Of a DNA stretch of 64,000 nucleotides, positions 51,228-60,919 are shown piece after piece. The notes beneath the pieces were generated by a model. The model worked only from the letters and a program-made list of their open reading frames with translations. It did no database searches and was not told the DNA's origin. The DNA is taken from assembly GCF_014205155.1 (NCBI RefSeq), contig NZ_JACHMX010000001.1:4030001-4094000 (forward strand), read 5' to 3'. Source of the stretch: Amycolatopsis umgeniensis. Lineage in GTDB: Bacteria > Actinomycetota > Actinomycetes > Mycobacteriales > Pseudonocardiaceae. The position numbers and the translations under genes are program-made. Position 1 is the stretch's first letter. Each line of letters starts with the position of its first letter.

Positions 51228-51905
51228 TCAGGCGGAGACGAGGGCGTCCACGGCGCTGTAGAACATGCCGAGGCCGTCATCGGAAGGCCCGGTGAGGGCG
51301 TCGATGGCGTGCTCCGGATGCGGCATGAGACCGACCACGCGGCCGTTCTCGCTGCGGATCCCGGCGATGTCGTTGCGCGAGCCGTTCGGGTTCCCACCGA
51401 CGTAGCGGAACACGACGCGGCCTTCACCCTCCAGCTCGTCGAGGGTGGCCTGCTCGGCGACGAAGCAGCCGTCGATGTTCTTCATCGGGATGAGGATCTC
51501 GGCGTCTTTGTCGTACCGGGTGGTCCACGCGGTGTCGTTGTTCTCGACGCGCAGCCACTGGTCACGGCAGATGAAGTGCAGGCCCGCGTTGCGGATCATC
51601 GCGCCCGGCAGCAGCCCGGCCTCGCACAGGATCTGGAAGCCGTTGCAGATGCCCAGCACCGGCATGCCCTTGTGGGCGGCCTCGATCACCGAAGACATCA
51701 CCGGCGCGAACCGCGCGATGACGCCGGCGCGCAGGTAGTCGCCGTAGGAGAAACCACCGGGGACGACGACGGCGTCGACACCCTTGAGGTCCTCGTCGGC
51801 GTGCCACAGCGGGACGGCTTCGGCGTCGGCGTAGCGGACCGCGCGGGCCGCGTCACCGTCGTCGAGCGTGCCGGGGAAGGTGATGACCCCGATCCGGGCG
51901 GTCAC
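51228..51905 (-). CDS. purQ: phosphoribosylformylglycinamidine synthase subunit PurQ
   Basis: A 225-residue class I glutamine amidotransferase giving ammonia to PurL. The nucleophile Cys87 is in [11 protein letters not shown] and the His-Glu pair is in [25 protein letters not shown] is the oxyanion segment. The GTG overlaps the purS stop by three bases (GTGA), so purS-purQ are translated together. The longer in-frame start has no support. Confidence 0.96.
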   Translation of the reverse strand: MTARIGVITFPGTLDDGDAARAVRYADAEAVPLWHADEDLKGVDAVVVPGGFSYGDYLRAGVIARFAPVMSSVIEAAHKGMPVLGICNGFQILCEAGLLPGAMIRNAGLHFICRDQWLRVENNDTAWTTRYDKDAEILIPMKNIDGCFVAEQATLDELEGEGRVVFRYVGGNPNGSRNDIAGIRSENGRVVGLMPHPEHAIDALTGPSDDGLGMFYSAVDALVSA

Positions 51906-52141
51906 GCGTCGACCCGCTTGATGGTCCACTGCTCGATGACCGGGTTCGCGAGGAAACCCTCGGCGATCTTTTCGAGCGTCGCATCGTCGACGGAGTCGTC
52001 GACCTCGATCTCGAAGTGCTTGCCCTGACGGATCTCGGTGATCCCGGTGAAGCCGAGACGACCGGCCGCACCGAGTGCGGCTTGGCCCTGCGGGTCGAGG
52101 ATTTCGGGCTTGGGCATGACGTCGACGACGACTCGGGCCAC
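51902..52141 (-). CDS. purS: phosphoribosylformylglycinamidine synthase subunit PurS
   Basis: A 79-residue protein with the PurS pattern [20 protein letters not shown] and KHFEIEVDD, which bridges PurL and PurQ. GTG with AAGGAG nine bases upstream was preferred over a GTG seven codons earlier. It overlaps purQ. Confidence 0.94.
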   Translation of the reverse strand: MARVVVDVMPKPEILDPQGQAALGAAGRLGFTGITEIRQGKHFEIEVDDSVDDATLEKIAEGFLANPVIEQWTIKRVDA

Positions 52142-52207
52142 GGCAGGCTGCTCCTTATTCACGCAGGTCGTGGGTACCGCCCGAGCCTACTTCACTACGG
52201 TTGACGC

Positions 52208-52981
52208 ATGACCTACGGGCAGTACGCGCCGCCGAAGAAGCCGAAGACCTGGCTCTGGATCACTCTCGCGCTGGTCTTCGTCCTGATCGCGGGCGGTGTC
52301 GCGTTCGCCGGCTTCGTGACACCCGGGTTCTTCAAGTCCAAGGCGGACACGAGCTCACGGGCGACGCCGGAGCAGCTGAGCCAGTCGTTCGTGAACGGCG
52401 TCTCCGAGGGTCGCGTCAGCCGGCTCTGGTGCGCGATCCGCTCGAAGCGGTCCTACGCTTTCGAGCAGCTCATGGGTGCTTCCGGGGGCGCACAGCTCAG
52501 CACACCCGCGCACCAGCGTGCGGCGCAGGAGTACTCGGCCGCGTTCACGTCGTCCGCGCAGACCGTCGGGATCGCGATGATCCCCGCTGAGGGCGGCTGG
52601 TGCGTGCGCGACGCCAAGGTCGGCGGCGAGCCCGAGCCCCTGCCGGGTGTCGAAACGCGGCCGTCGCCGCGCCCGGACGTCAAGACCGGGGAAGAAGCGG
52701 GGACCGAGTTCGTCGACGCGATCAACGCGCGTGACATCCCGGCGGCGTTGGCCGTGCTGTGCGGCGAGGTGCCGGACACGACTCGCGAGGGTGTCCAGCA
52801 GATCATCCACGGCGAGGCGAGGTACACCGTCGACAAGGCCGACGTGCTGACCACGGCCGAGCAGACGATCCTGCACCTCTCGGGCCTCGTCGACGGGGTG
52901 CAGGCCCCGGGGCGGGTCGAGACCGAGGACGGTGCCGAAGGCGGCCCCTGCGTCGCCTCTTTTTCACCCGACTCCGACTGA
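52208..52981 (+). CDS. single-span membrane protein, paralogue of the 42.5 kb product
   Basis: A 257-residue protein: a short cytoplasmic head (MTYGQYAPPKKPKTW), one membrane helix (WITLALVFVLIAGGVAFAGF), then FVTPGFFKSK and two extracytoplasmic alpha-beta halves with four Cys (LWCAIRS, WCVRDAK, LCGEVPD, PCVASF). The head, helix and following F-V-x-P-G-F motif match the Gln-rich protein near 42.5 kb without its repeats. The two similar halves resemble mycobacterial DUF4878-type domains, but I am not certain. Confidence 0.65.
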   Translation: MTYGQYAPPKKPKTWLWITLALVFVLIAGGVAFAGFVTPGFFKSKADTSSRATPEQLSQSFVNGVSEGRVSRLWCAIRSKRSYAFEQLMGASGGAQLSTPAHQRAAQEYSAAFTSSAQTVGIAMIPAEGGWCVRDAKVGGEPEPLPGVETRPSPRPDVKTGEEAGTEFVDAINARDIPAALAVLCGEVPDTTREGVQQIIHGEARYTVDKADVLTTAEQTILHLSGLVDGVQAPGRVETEDGAEGGPCVASFSPDSD

Positions 52982-53085
52982 GCTCGCACCGATCCTTCGA
53001 CTGGGGGATGCTCGGAGCGCGGCACTGGGCCAAGATGGGCCATTGGCGGAGCGCCAATACCGGGTGAGCAGCAGCAGGAGGCACC

Positions 53086-54669
53086 GTGGCCGATCAGGAC
53101 TCCTTCGACTACGTCATCGTCGGCGCGGGCAGCGCGGGATGCGTGCTGGCGAACCGGCTGAGCGAGGATCCGTCAGCGCGGGTGCTCCTGCTCGAAGCGG
53201 GCGGCGAGGACGACGCCGACGAGATCCACATCCCGGCCGCCTTCCCCGGTCTGTTCAAGACGAAGTTCGACTGGAACTACGAGACCGTCGAACAGAAGCA
53301 CACCGGAAAGACGCTGTACTGGCCGCGGGGGAAGACGCTCGGCGGCTGTTCGTCGATCAACGCGATGATCTACATCCGCGGCAACCGCGCGGACTACGAC
53401 GGCTGGCGTGACGGGCACGGCGCCGAGGGCTGGGGTTTCGACGACGTCCTGCCGTACTTCAAACGGGCGGAGGGGAACCAGCGGCTCGGCGGGCCGCTGC
53501 ACGGCACCGATGGGCCGCTGAACGTCGAGGACCGTCGCTTCACCCACGAGCTTTCCCACGCCTGGGTGGATTCCGCGATCGCCTGGGGTCTCAAGCGGAC
53601 GGACGACTTCAACGGCGAGTCGCAGGAAGGCGCCGGCGTCTACCAGGTGACGTGCAAGAAGGGCCGCCGCTGGTCGACGGCCGACGCGTACCTGCGGCCC
53701 GCTCTGACGCGGCCGAACCTCACCGTGCGGACCCACGCGCAGGCCACGCGCGTGGTCTTCGAGGGCACCCGCGCGGTCGGTGTGTCCTATTTGGACAAAG
53801 GTGTGGAGACGACGGTCCGCGCGTCCACCGAGGTCCTGCTCAGCGGCGGCGCGGTGAACTCGCCGCAACTGCTGATGCTGTCCGGCGTCGGTCCGGCGGA
53901 ACACCTTCGTGAGCACGGGATCGACCTCGTGGCCGCCCTTCCCGGCGTCGGCGACAACCTGCACGACCACCCGGCCTGCGGGATCATCTGGTCGACGCGC
54001 GGCACCACCGACCTGGTGGACGCGGCGACGCCGGGCGGTCTGGTGCGCTACCAGCTCACCAAACGAGGTCCGCTGGCCTCGAACATCGGCGAAGCGGGCG
54101 CGTTCTTCCCCGCCGCGGACGGTTCCTCGCCGCCGGACATGCAGATCCACGTCGCGCCGACGTTGTTCTACGACAACGGGATGCGCGAGCCGACGATGCC
54201 GGGCTTCACCTCGGCGGCGACACTGGTCGACGTCGCGAGCCGGGGCCGCCTGCGGCTGAAGTCGCCGAATCCGTTGTGGAAGCCCGAAATCGACCCCGCG
54301 TACTACGCCGAGTCCGTGGACATGGAGAAGATGCTGGCCGGGATGCGCACCCTGGTGGAGATCGGGAAGTCCGGTCCGCTGGCGCGTTACCTGGACAAGC
54401 CGTTCCTGCCGGAGCGCCACGACCTGAGCGACACCGAACTCGCCGACTACGTGCGCGAGAAGACGCAGACGCTGTACCACCCGGTGGGGACCTGCGCGAT
54501 GGGGACGGGCGAGAACGCCGTCGTCGACCCGTCGCTCAAGGTGCGCGGGGTGGACGGGCTGCGGGTCGTGGACGCGTCGGTGATGCCCGTGGTGCCGCGC
54601 GGGAACACGAACGCGCCGACGATCATGGTCGCGGAGAAGGCCGCGGACCTCATTCGGGGCGTGCGCTGA
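53086..54669 (+). CDS. GMC-family oxidoreductase (choline dehydrogenase-like)
   Basis: A 527-residue FAD enzyme. The dinucleotide-binding start is YVIVGAGSAGCVLANRL. The GMC signatures are GKTLGGCSSINAMIYIRGN and SGGAVNSPQLLMLSGVG. The active-site His is in YHPVGTCAMG and a further conserved Asn in PRGNTNAPTIMVAE. It oxidises an alcohol; choline is the usual annotation but is not certain. The adjacent aldehyde dehydrogenase, though convergent, could use its product. GGAGGCACC precedes the GTG, and a small hairpin ATTGGCG-GAG-CGCCAAT lies 28 bases upstream. Confidence 0.88.
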   Translation: MADQDSFDYVIVGAGSAGCVLANRLSEDPSARVLLLEAGGEDDADEIHIPAAFPGLFKTKFDWNYETVEQKHTGKTLYWPRGKTLGGCSSINAMIYIRGNRADYDGWRDGHGAEGWGFDDVLPYFKRAEGNQRLGGPLHGTDGPLNVEDRRFTHELSHAWVDSAIAWGLKRTDDFNGESQEGAGVYQVTCKKGRRWSTADAYLRPALTRPNLTVRTHAQATRVVFEGTRAVGVSYLDKGVETTVRASTEVLLSGGAVNSPQLLMLSGVGPAEHLREHGIDLVAALPGVGDNLHDHPACGIIWSTRGTTDLVDAATPGGLVRYQLTKRGPLASNIGEAGAFFPAADGSSPPDMQIHVAPTLFYDNGMREPTMPGFTSAATLVDVASRGRLRLKSPNPLWKPEIDPAYYAESVDMEKMLAGMRTLVEIGKSGPLARYLDKPFLPERHDLSDTELADYVREKTQTLYHPVGTCAMGTGENAVVDPSLKVRGVDGLRVVDASVMPVVPRGNTNAPTIMVAEKAADLIRGVR

Positions 54670-54674
54670 CTCGG

Positions 54675-54728
54675 AACTCGCGTGATTGGAGCCGGAACTC
54701 GTGAGTTCCGGCTCCAATCCCGCGAGTT
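54675..54728. terminator. 26-bp palindrome between convergent oxidoreductase genes
   Basis: Arms of 26 bases (AACTCGCGTGATTGG... and ...CCAATCCCGCGAGTT) pair with one mismatch across a GT centre. It starts six bases after the GMC stop and ends seven bases before the aldehyde dehydrogenase stop. It is a third sequence type of long intergenic palindrome in this window. Confidence 0.8.
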
Positions 54729-54734
54729 ACGGGG

Positions 54735-56237
54735 TCAGCGCTTGCCGTGCAGGACGGTGATCAGCTTCGCCACCAGGGCGTCGGTCTTTTCCTTGCGGGA
54801 GAACGAGGTCAGCACGATCGGCGCGGTGAACCGCTGCCGTGCGACGGCCTTCGGCCTGGCGAACTCGCGCAGGCCTTCCGGGCCGTGGATCCGGCCGAAG
54901 CCCGAGTCGCCGACGCCACCGAAGGGCAGCGAAGCGATTCCGGCGAAGGAAAGCGGCGCGTTGATGGACGTCATGCCGGTGCGCAGGCGGGCGGCCAGTT
55001 CGAGGCCGCGCGACTTCGAGAACACCGTCGAACCGAGGCCGTACTTCGTGTCGTTGGCCTTCTCGACGGCCTCGTCCATGTCGCGGACCTTGGCGATGGT
55101 GACCGTCGGGCCGAACGTCTCTTCCTGGACCGCGGAGGAGTCCTCGGGCACGTCCACCAGCACCGTCGGCTGCACGTAGCGGTCGCCGACCGCGTCGACG
55201 CCGCCGACCAGCGCCTTGCCGCCGCGTTCGATGGCGTCCGAGATGTGGCGCTTGATCACCGCGAGCTGCGAAGGCATCGTCACGGGGCCGTACTGCGCCG
55301 CCTCGTCCGAACCGGCGCGCACGTCCTTCGCCTTCTCGACGACCTTCGCGACGAAGTCGTCGTGCACGCGCTCGTGGACGTACACGCGCTCGACGCCGAT
55401 GCAGGTCTGGCCCGAGTTGGAGAACGCGCCCCAGACAGTCGCGTCTGCGGCGGCCTCGAGGTCGGCGTCCGCGTCGACCAGGACCGCGTCCTTGCCACCC
55501 GCCTCGATGATCACCGGTGTCAGCGTCTCGGCGGCCGCGGCCATGATCTTCTTGCCCGTGCCCGTCGAACCGGTGAAGGCGATCTTGTCGACGTTAGCGC
55601 CGACGAGCGAAGCGCCGGTCTCACCGAAGCCGGTGATCAGCTGCAGAACCGGCCACTCCGGGACGACCTCGTTGAAGGCGTCGACCAGCCACTTCCCGAC
55701 GCCCGGCGTGTACTCGCTCGGCTTGAACACGACGGTGTTGCCGGCGGCGAGGGCGTACGCGATGGAGCCGAGCGGGGTGAACACGGGGTAGTTCCACGGG
55801 CCGATCACGCCCACGACGCCGAGCGGCTGGTACTCGACCGTCGCCGCCTGGTTCGACATCATCAGCCCGGCCGCGCGGCGCTGCTTGCCGAGGATCTTGC
55901 GCGCGTTCTTGCCCGCCCACGCGATGTGTTCGATGGCGAGGACGCTCTCCAGCTGCGCGTCGGCGAGCGGTTTGCCGGTTTCGTCGCGCACGACCTGGCA
56001 CAGCTGCGGCAGCCGCCGGGTGATGACGCCCTTCCAGCGGCGCAACCGTTCCGCGCGCCCGTTGTAACCGAGACCGGCCCACCACTCGGCGGCGTCCTTC
56101 GCGCGGGCGACGGCGGCGAGGACGTCCTCCCTGCTGTGCACCGGGTAGGTGCCGACGACCTCGTCGGTCGCCGGGCTGAGGGAATCGAAGGTCTCCCCCA
56201 CGCTGTGCGCGGTCGGCTTCGGCTGGACTGCGGTCAT
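54735..56237 (-). CDS. aldehyde dehydrogenase, succinate-semialdehyde type
   Basis: A 500-residue NAD(P)-dependent dehydrogenase. The cofactor motif is IAFTGSTGTGKKIM, the general-base Glu is in PVIIEAGGKDAVLV and the catalytic Cys in NSGQTCIGVERVYV. Sequence around these sites and the VVGVIGPWNYP strand resemble GabD2-type enzymes. A role with the GMC enzyme in alcohol-to-acid oxidation is possible. Confidence 0.85.
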   Translation of the reverse strand: MTAVQPKPTAHSVGETFDSLSPATDEVVGTYPVHSREDVLAAVARAKDAAEWWAGLGYNGRAERLRRWKGVITRRLPQLCQVVRDETGKPLADAQLESVLAIEHIAWAGKNARKILGKQRRAAGLMMSNQAATVEYQPLGVVGVIGPWNYPVFTPLGSIAYALAAGNTVVFKPSEYTPGVGKWLVDAFNEVVPEWPVLQLITGFGETGASLVGANVDKIAFTGSTGTGKKIMAAAAETLTPVIIEAGGKDAVLVDADADLEAAADATVWGAFSNSGQTCIGVERVYVHERVHDDFVAKVVEKAKDVRAGSDEAAQYGPVTMPSQLAVIKRHISDAIERGGKALVGGVDAVGDRYVQPTVLVDVPEDSSAVQEETFGPTVTIAKVRDMDEAVEKANDTKYGLGSTVFSKSRGLELAARLRTGMTSINAPLSFAGIASLPFGGVGDSGFGRIHGPEGLREFARPKAVARQRFTAPIVLTSFSRKEKTDALVAKLITVLHGKR

Positions 56238-56270
56238 CGACTTCTCCCGTGTCTCGGCTCAAAGCCCAGG

Positions 56271-57413
56271 CTACGACGTTACTGACGGCGTGCCAATAGC
56301 TCGCCTGGGGTGTGCCACCAGCATTCCACAGGAGACAAGGGCCGCAAGGACACCGAGAAGCGGGCACAGCCACACCGGCAGCACCCCGATCGCCAGCGAG
56401 CCCAGCCCGAACCCCGACGCCTGCACCGTGAAAGCCAGCGAAAAGCCCTCGGCCCGGCGCCGTTCCGGCAGGAGTTTCTGCAGGTTGACCGACGAAACGG
56501 CCATCAGCGGGCCGGTGCAGACCCCGATCAGCGCGACCCCGCCGAGCAGCCCCGCCCACCCGAGACCCGCCGACACCACGATCCCGCCGAGGACGAAACC
56601 GGCCAGGAACAGGCGCGGGTCGCCGACCTTCCCCCGCACCGCGTAGAGCGCGCTCCCGGTGATGCTCGCGGCGCACAGCACGACGATGACGATCGCCGTC
56701 GTCGCATCGGGGGCGCCGAGGCGCTGGACGAGCGGCAGCAGGCCGACCTCGATGGTCGACAGCAGCAGTCCGACGGTGAACAGCCCCATCAGCCAGGGAA
56801 CACAAGCCGCGACCGGGATCGGCTGGTGCTCGAAAGTCCTTTGTGGATCACGGGTGACGACACGCCTCGGCACGAACAGGGCCGCGAGCAGGGCGACGAC
56901 GGCCATCGCCAGCACCGGGACGGCCGGGCCGGACGTCGCCAGGAGCGCCACCAGGAGTGGTCCGCCGACGATGACGCCTTCGAAGATCATCGCGTCGATC
57001 GAAACGGCCCGGGGCAACTCCTCCTCGGTCACCGTTCCGGCGAGCAGTGTCCGGAAGCCGCCGCTGAGCCCGCCCGCGACCAGCCCCGGCGGGATCGCCA
57101 GCGCGAGCAGCACCAGATCCGGAGCGCCCGCGGACGCGACCGCGGCCAGCAGGAACAGTCCCGCGGCGACCAGGGACAGCATCATGACGAGACCCCGTGC
57201 GGGTCCGACGCGGTCGAGCAGCCGTCCCGTGGGCACCGCGCCGACCATCTCGGCGGCGACGAAGACGGCCATCATGATCCCGCCGAGCCGGTACGAACCG
57301 GTCGTCGCGGTGGTCAGGACGGTGAAGGCCAGCGGCGCCATCGTGGCGGGCAGCCGGTTCAGCTGCACCCCCGCCGACCAGCGCCAATACCCGGAATTGC
57401 GGAGCAAGGTCAT
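56271..57413 (-). CDS. MFS transporter
   Basis: A 380-residue, 12-span transporter. The MFS motif A-like loop is GRLLDRVGPARGLVM near residue 65 and the C-terminal half starts after the RRVVTRDPQRTFEHQPI loop. The substrate is unknown. The ATG is the first start after the promoter. It is divergent from an ArsR-type regulator across 61 bases, which suggests direct control. Confidence 0.85.
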   Translation of the reverse strand: MTLLRNSGYWRWSAGVQLNRLPATMAPLAFTVLTTATTGSYRLGGIMMAVFVAAEMVGAVPTGRLLDRVGPARGLVMMLSLVAAGLFLLAAVASAGAPDLVLLALAIPPGLVAGGLSGGFRTLLAGTVTEEELPRAVSIDAMIFEGVIVGGPLLVALLATSGPAVPVLAMAVVALLAALFVPRRVVTRDPQRTFEHQPIPVAACVPWLMGLFTVGLLLSTIEVGLLPLVQRLGAPDATTAIVIVVLCAASITGSALYAVRGKVGDPRLFLAGFVLGGIVVSAGLGWAGLLGGVALIGVCTGPLMAVSSVNLQKLLPERRRAEGFSLAFTVQASGFGLGSLAIGVLPVWLCPLLGVLAALVSCGMLVAHPRRAIGTPSVTS

Positions 57414-57474
57414 ACCACGAACACTGCCGAGCCCACCCCTGGCGAAGACAGTGATTCGGGAATAGCCTAATCCG

Positions 57475-58419
57475 GTGATCGAGCTGGTCCTGACCGCCGA
57501 AAGCGCCAACCGCGTCCGCTTCGGCATCTCCCCGCTCGACGAGACCATGGGCGCGATGCAGACCCTGCTCGGACGTCGCGGGCATCCGAGCCATCTGCCG
57601 TGGCTGCGCGAGGCCGCGGCGAAGCTGCCCTTACTGCCTGTCGACGACTTCGCCAAGGTGATGAGCGCGCGGCATTACATCACCGACTTCCTCAGCCCGC
57701 CGCCGAGCGGGCCGGAGACCACCGCGTCCGCCCAGCTCGCCGAAATCCGGCGCACGCCACCGGAGCAGGTCGCCCGCGAACTGTCCAAAGTGGACGCGGA
57801 CCTGAGCGGACTCCCCGAAGACCCGGCCGAGGCCAGGGATCTGCTGGCCGCCCAGATGGAGATCGCCTGGACCGAACTGGTCGAACCGCATTGGCCGCGG
57901 ATGCGCCGCTTCCTCGTCGCCGACATCGAGGAACGCTCGCGACGGCTGGCCGCGGGCGGCATCGCGCTGGTGCTGGAGGACATCCACCCGCGCGTCCGGC
58001 TCGTCGACGACGTCCTGGTGATCGAGATGAAGGAACGCAGCCGCTTCCATCTCGACCGGCGCGGGCTGCTGCTGATCCCCGGCGTCTTCGCGTGGCCGTC
58101 GGTCGGGGTGATCACGATGGAGCCGTGGCAACCGTCGATGCTCTACCCGGCCCGCGGTGTCGCCGAACTCTGGTCGGACCCGGACAGCCCGTCCGGTGCG
58201 CTCGCCGGGGTGCTCGGGCGTACCAAAGCCGCGCTGCTCACGACGTTGAACGAACCCGCGAGCACCACCGAACTGGCACGAAGGCTGGACTTCTCCGCGC
58301 CGACGATCTCGCAGCATCTGACCGCGATGCGTGCCGCCGGCCTGCTCGACACGCGGCGACACGGTCGCGAGGTCCGCTATCTGCGCACCGAACTTGGCGA
58401 CGCCCTCCTCCGGGCATAG
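57475..58419 (+). CDS. ArsR-family regulator with DUF5937 N-terminus
   Basis: A 314-residue protein. The N-terminal 220 residues form a DUF5937-like domain (RVRFGISPLDETMGAMQTLL). The C-terminal winged helix (ASTTELARRLDFSAPTISQH, then LLDTRRHGREVRYLRT) is of the ArsR type. There is no metal-binding Cys set, so a small-molecule ligand is more likely. It is divergent from the MFS gene. Confidence 0.85.
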   Translation: MIELVLTAESANRVRFGISPLDETMGAMQTLLGRRGHPSHLPWLREAAAKLPLLPVDDFAKVMSARHYITDFLSPPPSGPETTASAQLAEIRRTPPEQVARELSKVDADLSGLPEDPAEARDLLAAQMEIAWTELVEPHWPRMRRFLVADIEERSRRLAAGGIALVLEDIHPRVRLVDDVLVIEMKERSRFHLDRRGLLLIPGVFAWPSVGVITMEPWQPSMLYPARGVAELWSDPDSPSGALAGVLGRTKAALLTTLNEPASTTELARRLDFSAPTISQHLTAMRAAGLLDTRRHGREVRYLRTELGDALLRA

Positions 58420-58452
58420 GCTGGAAATGACCTACCGCGAAGGAGAACACTG

Positions 58453-59088
58453 ATGCGGATTGTCCACTTTGGACACGCTTGCACGCTTCTGGAGACCGAG
58501 GGCGCGCGGATCCTGATCGACCCCGGCACCTTCTCGGCGGGTTTCGAGGGCGAACGTGAGCTGGACGCCATCCTGATCACCCACCAGCATTTCGACCACC
58601 TCGACGTCGAAAGGCTGCCCGCGCTACTGGAAGCGAACCCCGGCGCGCGGCTGATCGTCGACCCGGGTTCCGCCGAAGCCGTCCAGAAGCTCGGTGCCGA
58701 GTTCCAGATCGCGAATCCCGGTGACGCCTTCGGCATCGGCTCGAGCGGCATCAACGTCGTCGGCGGCGAGCACGCGGTGATCCACGAGGACATCCCGGCG
58801 ATCCCGAACGTCGGCTACATCGTCGACCACGGCGCCTTCTATCACCCGGGCGACTCGTTCTTCGTTCCCGAGCAGAAGATCGACGTCCTCGGCCTGCCGA
58901 CCGGTGCCCCGTGGCTCAAGGCGGGCGAAGCCGTCGACTACCTGCGTGCGGTCTCCCCGCGTCTCGCGGTGCCGATCCACGAAGCCGTCCTCGCGCGGCC
59001 GCAGATGCACTATGGACTGTTCGCCAACCTCGCGCCGGAAGGCACCGAGGTCAAGGTGCTCGACGTCGGGGAGCCGGTCAAGCTCTAG
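58453..59088 (+). CDS. MBL-fold metallo-hydrolase (UlaG-like)
   Basis: A 211-residue metallo-beta-lactamase-fold protein. The metal motif is THQHFDHLD (HxHxDH variant with Gln), with further ligands in GEHAVIH and YHPGDSF and the final His in AVPIHEAVL. Relatives act as lactonases or on phosphodiesters; the substrate is unknown. GAAGGAGAACACTG precedes the ATG. Confidence 0.85.
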   Translation: MRIVHFGHACTLLETEGARILIDPGTFSAGFEGERELDAILITHQHFDHLDVERLPALLEANPGARLIVDPGSAEAVQKLGAEFQIANPGDAFGIGSSGINVVGGEHAVIHEDIPAIPNVGYIVDHGAFYHPGDSFFVPEQKIDVLGLPTGAPWLKAGEAVDYLRAVSPRLAVPIHEAVLARPQMHYGLFANLAPEGTEVKVLDVGEPVKL

Positions 59089-59134
59089 CAGCTGGTCCAG
59101 GTGGTCGTGAGTGGTAAGGCGTCGAAGTCGACAA

Positions 59135-59171
59135 TGAAGGAATTGGGACGTTCAGTGTCCCAAATCCTTCA
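59135..59171. repeat. 15-bp palindrome, family with the hairpin at 3.5 kb
   Basis: TGAAGGAATTGGGAC pairs with GTCCCAAATCCTTCA, one mismatch, around GTTCAGT. The core GGGAC-loop-GTCCCAAATCC is shared with 3513-3551. It sits in the 134-base gap between two convergent genes and may terminate either. Confidence 0.7.
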
Positions 59172-59222
59172 CCGTCGTGGGGCATGCTGGTCACGCCAGC
59201 CCGAGCTCCGCGAGCTCGTCGG

Positions 59223-59939
59223 TCATCCCGACAATTTAACCCGCGTTCGCGAAAGTGAGCCGTAGGTGGTCCCGAAGGCGCGGTTCTCCACCGAGACGTC
59301 GACAGCGTCGAGGAACGCCTGCCGCAGCCCCGGCCTGGCGAGATCCGCGGCGTCGATGCCGAGCCGCACGAGACCGCCTCGCCGGGCGGCCCGCGCGGCG
59401 GCCAGCACCAGCGCGAAGCACCGGACGGTCTCCGTCCGGTGCGACGGTCCGCCGAACTCCTGCACCCTGGCGCGCTGGACCTGGCCGGATACCAGGTCCT
59501 GTACCGAGACCAGATCCGCGCACAGGGTGAATCCGTGCTCGCGCAGGGCCTGCACGGTGCCCTCCGACGCGATCCAGCGCGGCGGCGCGAATCCGTCGAC
59601 GGTCATGCCGTTGGTGTCGAGCGCCGCCTTGGCCGCGATCAGCCGCAGCCGCGCCTCGTGCGCGGGAAGTGCCGCGAACTCGGCGCGTTTGCCCAGGTAG
59701 ACAGCGCGGTGGTGAGGGGTGATCTGGTGGTCATAGCCGTGAAGGAGGACAGAGTCGCCGCGAGCGCGGCGCGTCCGTACCCACTCGGTCACCGGGCCCT
59801 CGCCGGTCCGAGCGGCGTAGAGCACGGACAACGGGACCTTGCGCCTGTCGAGCTCGGCCGCGAGGTCGGCACAGCGGTGCAACGTCCGGGTGGTCACGCC
59901 GGACAGGGAAACCAGCAAACGTGCGTCCACGGTGCCCAT
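59223..59939 (-). CDS. polysaccharide deacetylase-like protein (DUF2334)
   Basis: A 238-residue protein with a distorted NodB-type fold. LLVSLSGVTTRTLHRCADLA opens it, SVLLHGYDHQ supplies a His-x-x-x-His metal motif (HGYDH) and TVDGFAPPRWIAS follows. This is the DUF2334 pattern. The first catalytic Asp expected in classical deacetylases is replaced by Ser in LVSLSG. Substrate unknown. It is followed upstream on the same strand by purC. Confidence 0.75.
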   Translation of the reverse strand: MGTVDARLLVSLSGVTTRTLHRCADLAAELDRRKVPLSVLYAARTGEGPVTEWVRTRRARGDSVLLHGYDHQITPHHRAVYLGKRAEFAALPAHEARLRLIAAKAALDTNGMTVDGFAPPRWIASEGTVQALREHGFTLCADLVSVQDLVSGQVQRARVQEFGGPSHRTETVRCFALVLAAARAARRGGLVRLGIDAADLARPGLRQAFLDAVDVSVENRAFGTTYGSLSRTRVKLSG

Positions 59940-60002
59940 TGGGCCAGACCGGTCTTGCGCCGGACTGACGGCGGAGTAAACGCCGCAGGTCAGCCGGGCG
60001 AA

Positions 60003-60884
60003 TCAGGTGGGCCAGTCGTCGAGCGAACAGCCGGTGATGCGTTCGTACGCTTCGATGTACCTCGCCCGGGTGGCGGCGACGATCTCGTCGGGCAGCGGTG
60101 GCGGCTCCGGTCTGTGCAGCCGGTGCCAGCCGGACGCGGGCCCGGTCAGCCAGTCGCGCAGCGGCTGCTTGTCGAACGACGGCTGCGGGCTGCCCGGCAC
60201 GCATCCCGCCAGCGGCCAGTAGCGCGAGGAATCCGGGGTCAGGACCTCGTCGGCCAGCACGAGGTTCCCGGCGGGGTCGATGCCGAATTCGAGCTTCGTG
60301 TCCGCGAGCAGGATGCCGCGTTCGGCGGCGAACTCCGCGCCGCGGCGATACACCGCGAGGGTCGCCTCGCGGACTTCCTCGGCCCTTTCGCGGCCGAGTT
60401 GCCCGACGACGTCGGAGAAGGCGATGTTCTCGTCGTGCGAGCCGTGATCGGCTTTGGTCGCGGGGGTGAAGATGGGTTCGGGGAGCCGGGAGGATTCGGT
60501 CAGACCGGGCGGGAGTTCGACGCCGCAAACCGTGCCGCGCGCGCGATAATCGGCGAGGCCGGTGCCGGTGAGATAACCGCGGGCGACGGCTTCGAGCGGC
60601 AGCATCGCCAGCCGCCGCACCAGCAGCGCCCGGCCGCGGACCTCGGCGGGGATGCGTTCGTCGTCGTAGGAGACCAGATGGTTGGGGAGGACATCGGAGA
60701 GCTGGGAGAACCAGAACACGCTCATCGCGGTGAGCACCCGCCCCTTGTCGGGGATGGGGGTGGTGAAGATGACGTCGTAGGCGGAGATCCGGTCCGAAGT
60801 GACGAGCAACAGATGCTCGTCATCGACGGCGTAGAGCTCACGGACCTTGCCGGCGGCGATCTTCGGGTATTCGAGCGTCGTCAC
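60003..60884 (-). CDS. purC: SAICAR synthetase
   Basis: A 293-residue ATP-dependent ligase joining CAIR to aspartate in purine synthesis. Motifs: [48 protein letters not shown] (partly quoted) and [11 protein letters not shown] is the start. It is in a separate unit from the other pur genes in the window and is divergent from the SAM hydrolase gene. Confidence 0.96.
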   Translation of the reverse strand: MTTLEYPKIAAGKVRELYAVDDEHLLLVTSDRISAYDVIFTTPIPDKGRVLTAMSVFWFSQLSDVLPNHLVSYDDERIPAEVRGRALLVRRLAMLPLEAVARGYLTGTGLADYRARGTVCGVELPPGLTESSRLPEPIFTPATKADHGSHDENIAFSDVVGQLGRERAEEVREATLAVYRRGAEFAAERGILLADTKLEFGIDPAGNLVLADEVLTPDSSRYWPLAGCVPGSPQPSFDKQPLRDWLTGPASGWHRLHRPEPPPLPDEIVAATRARYIEAYERITGCSLDDWPT

Positions 60885-60919
60885 GGCTGCACCCTAGCGA
60901 TCAAGGATGATGGCTGATC

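Noticed and set aside
53042..53058. Operator shared by the GMC oxidoreductase and MFS genes
   Set aside because: GCGCCAATACC occurs near both, but in the MFS case it is inside the coding sequence, so the match looks coincidental.
59193..59225. Eleven-codon minus-strand frame reading MTDELAELGLA
   Set aside because: Too short, no ribosome binding site, and an in-frame stop lies directly upstream. It overlaps the deacetylase-like stop and is probably chance.
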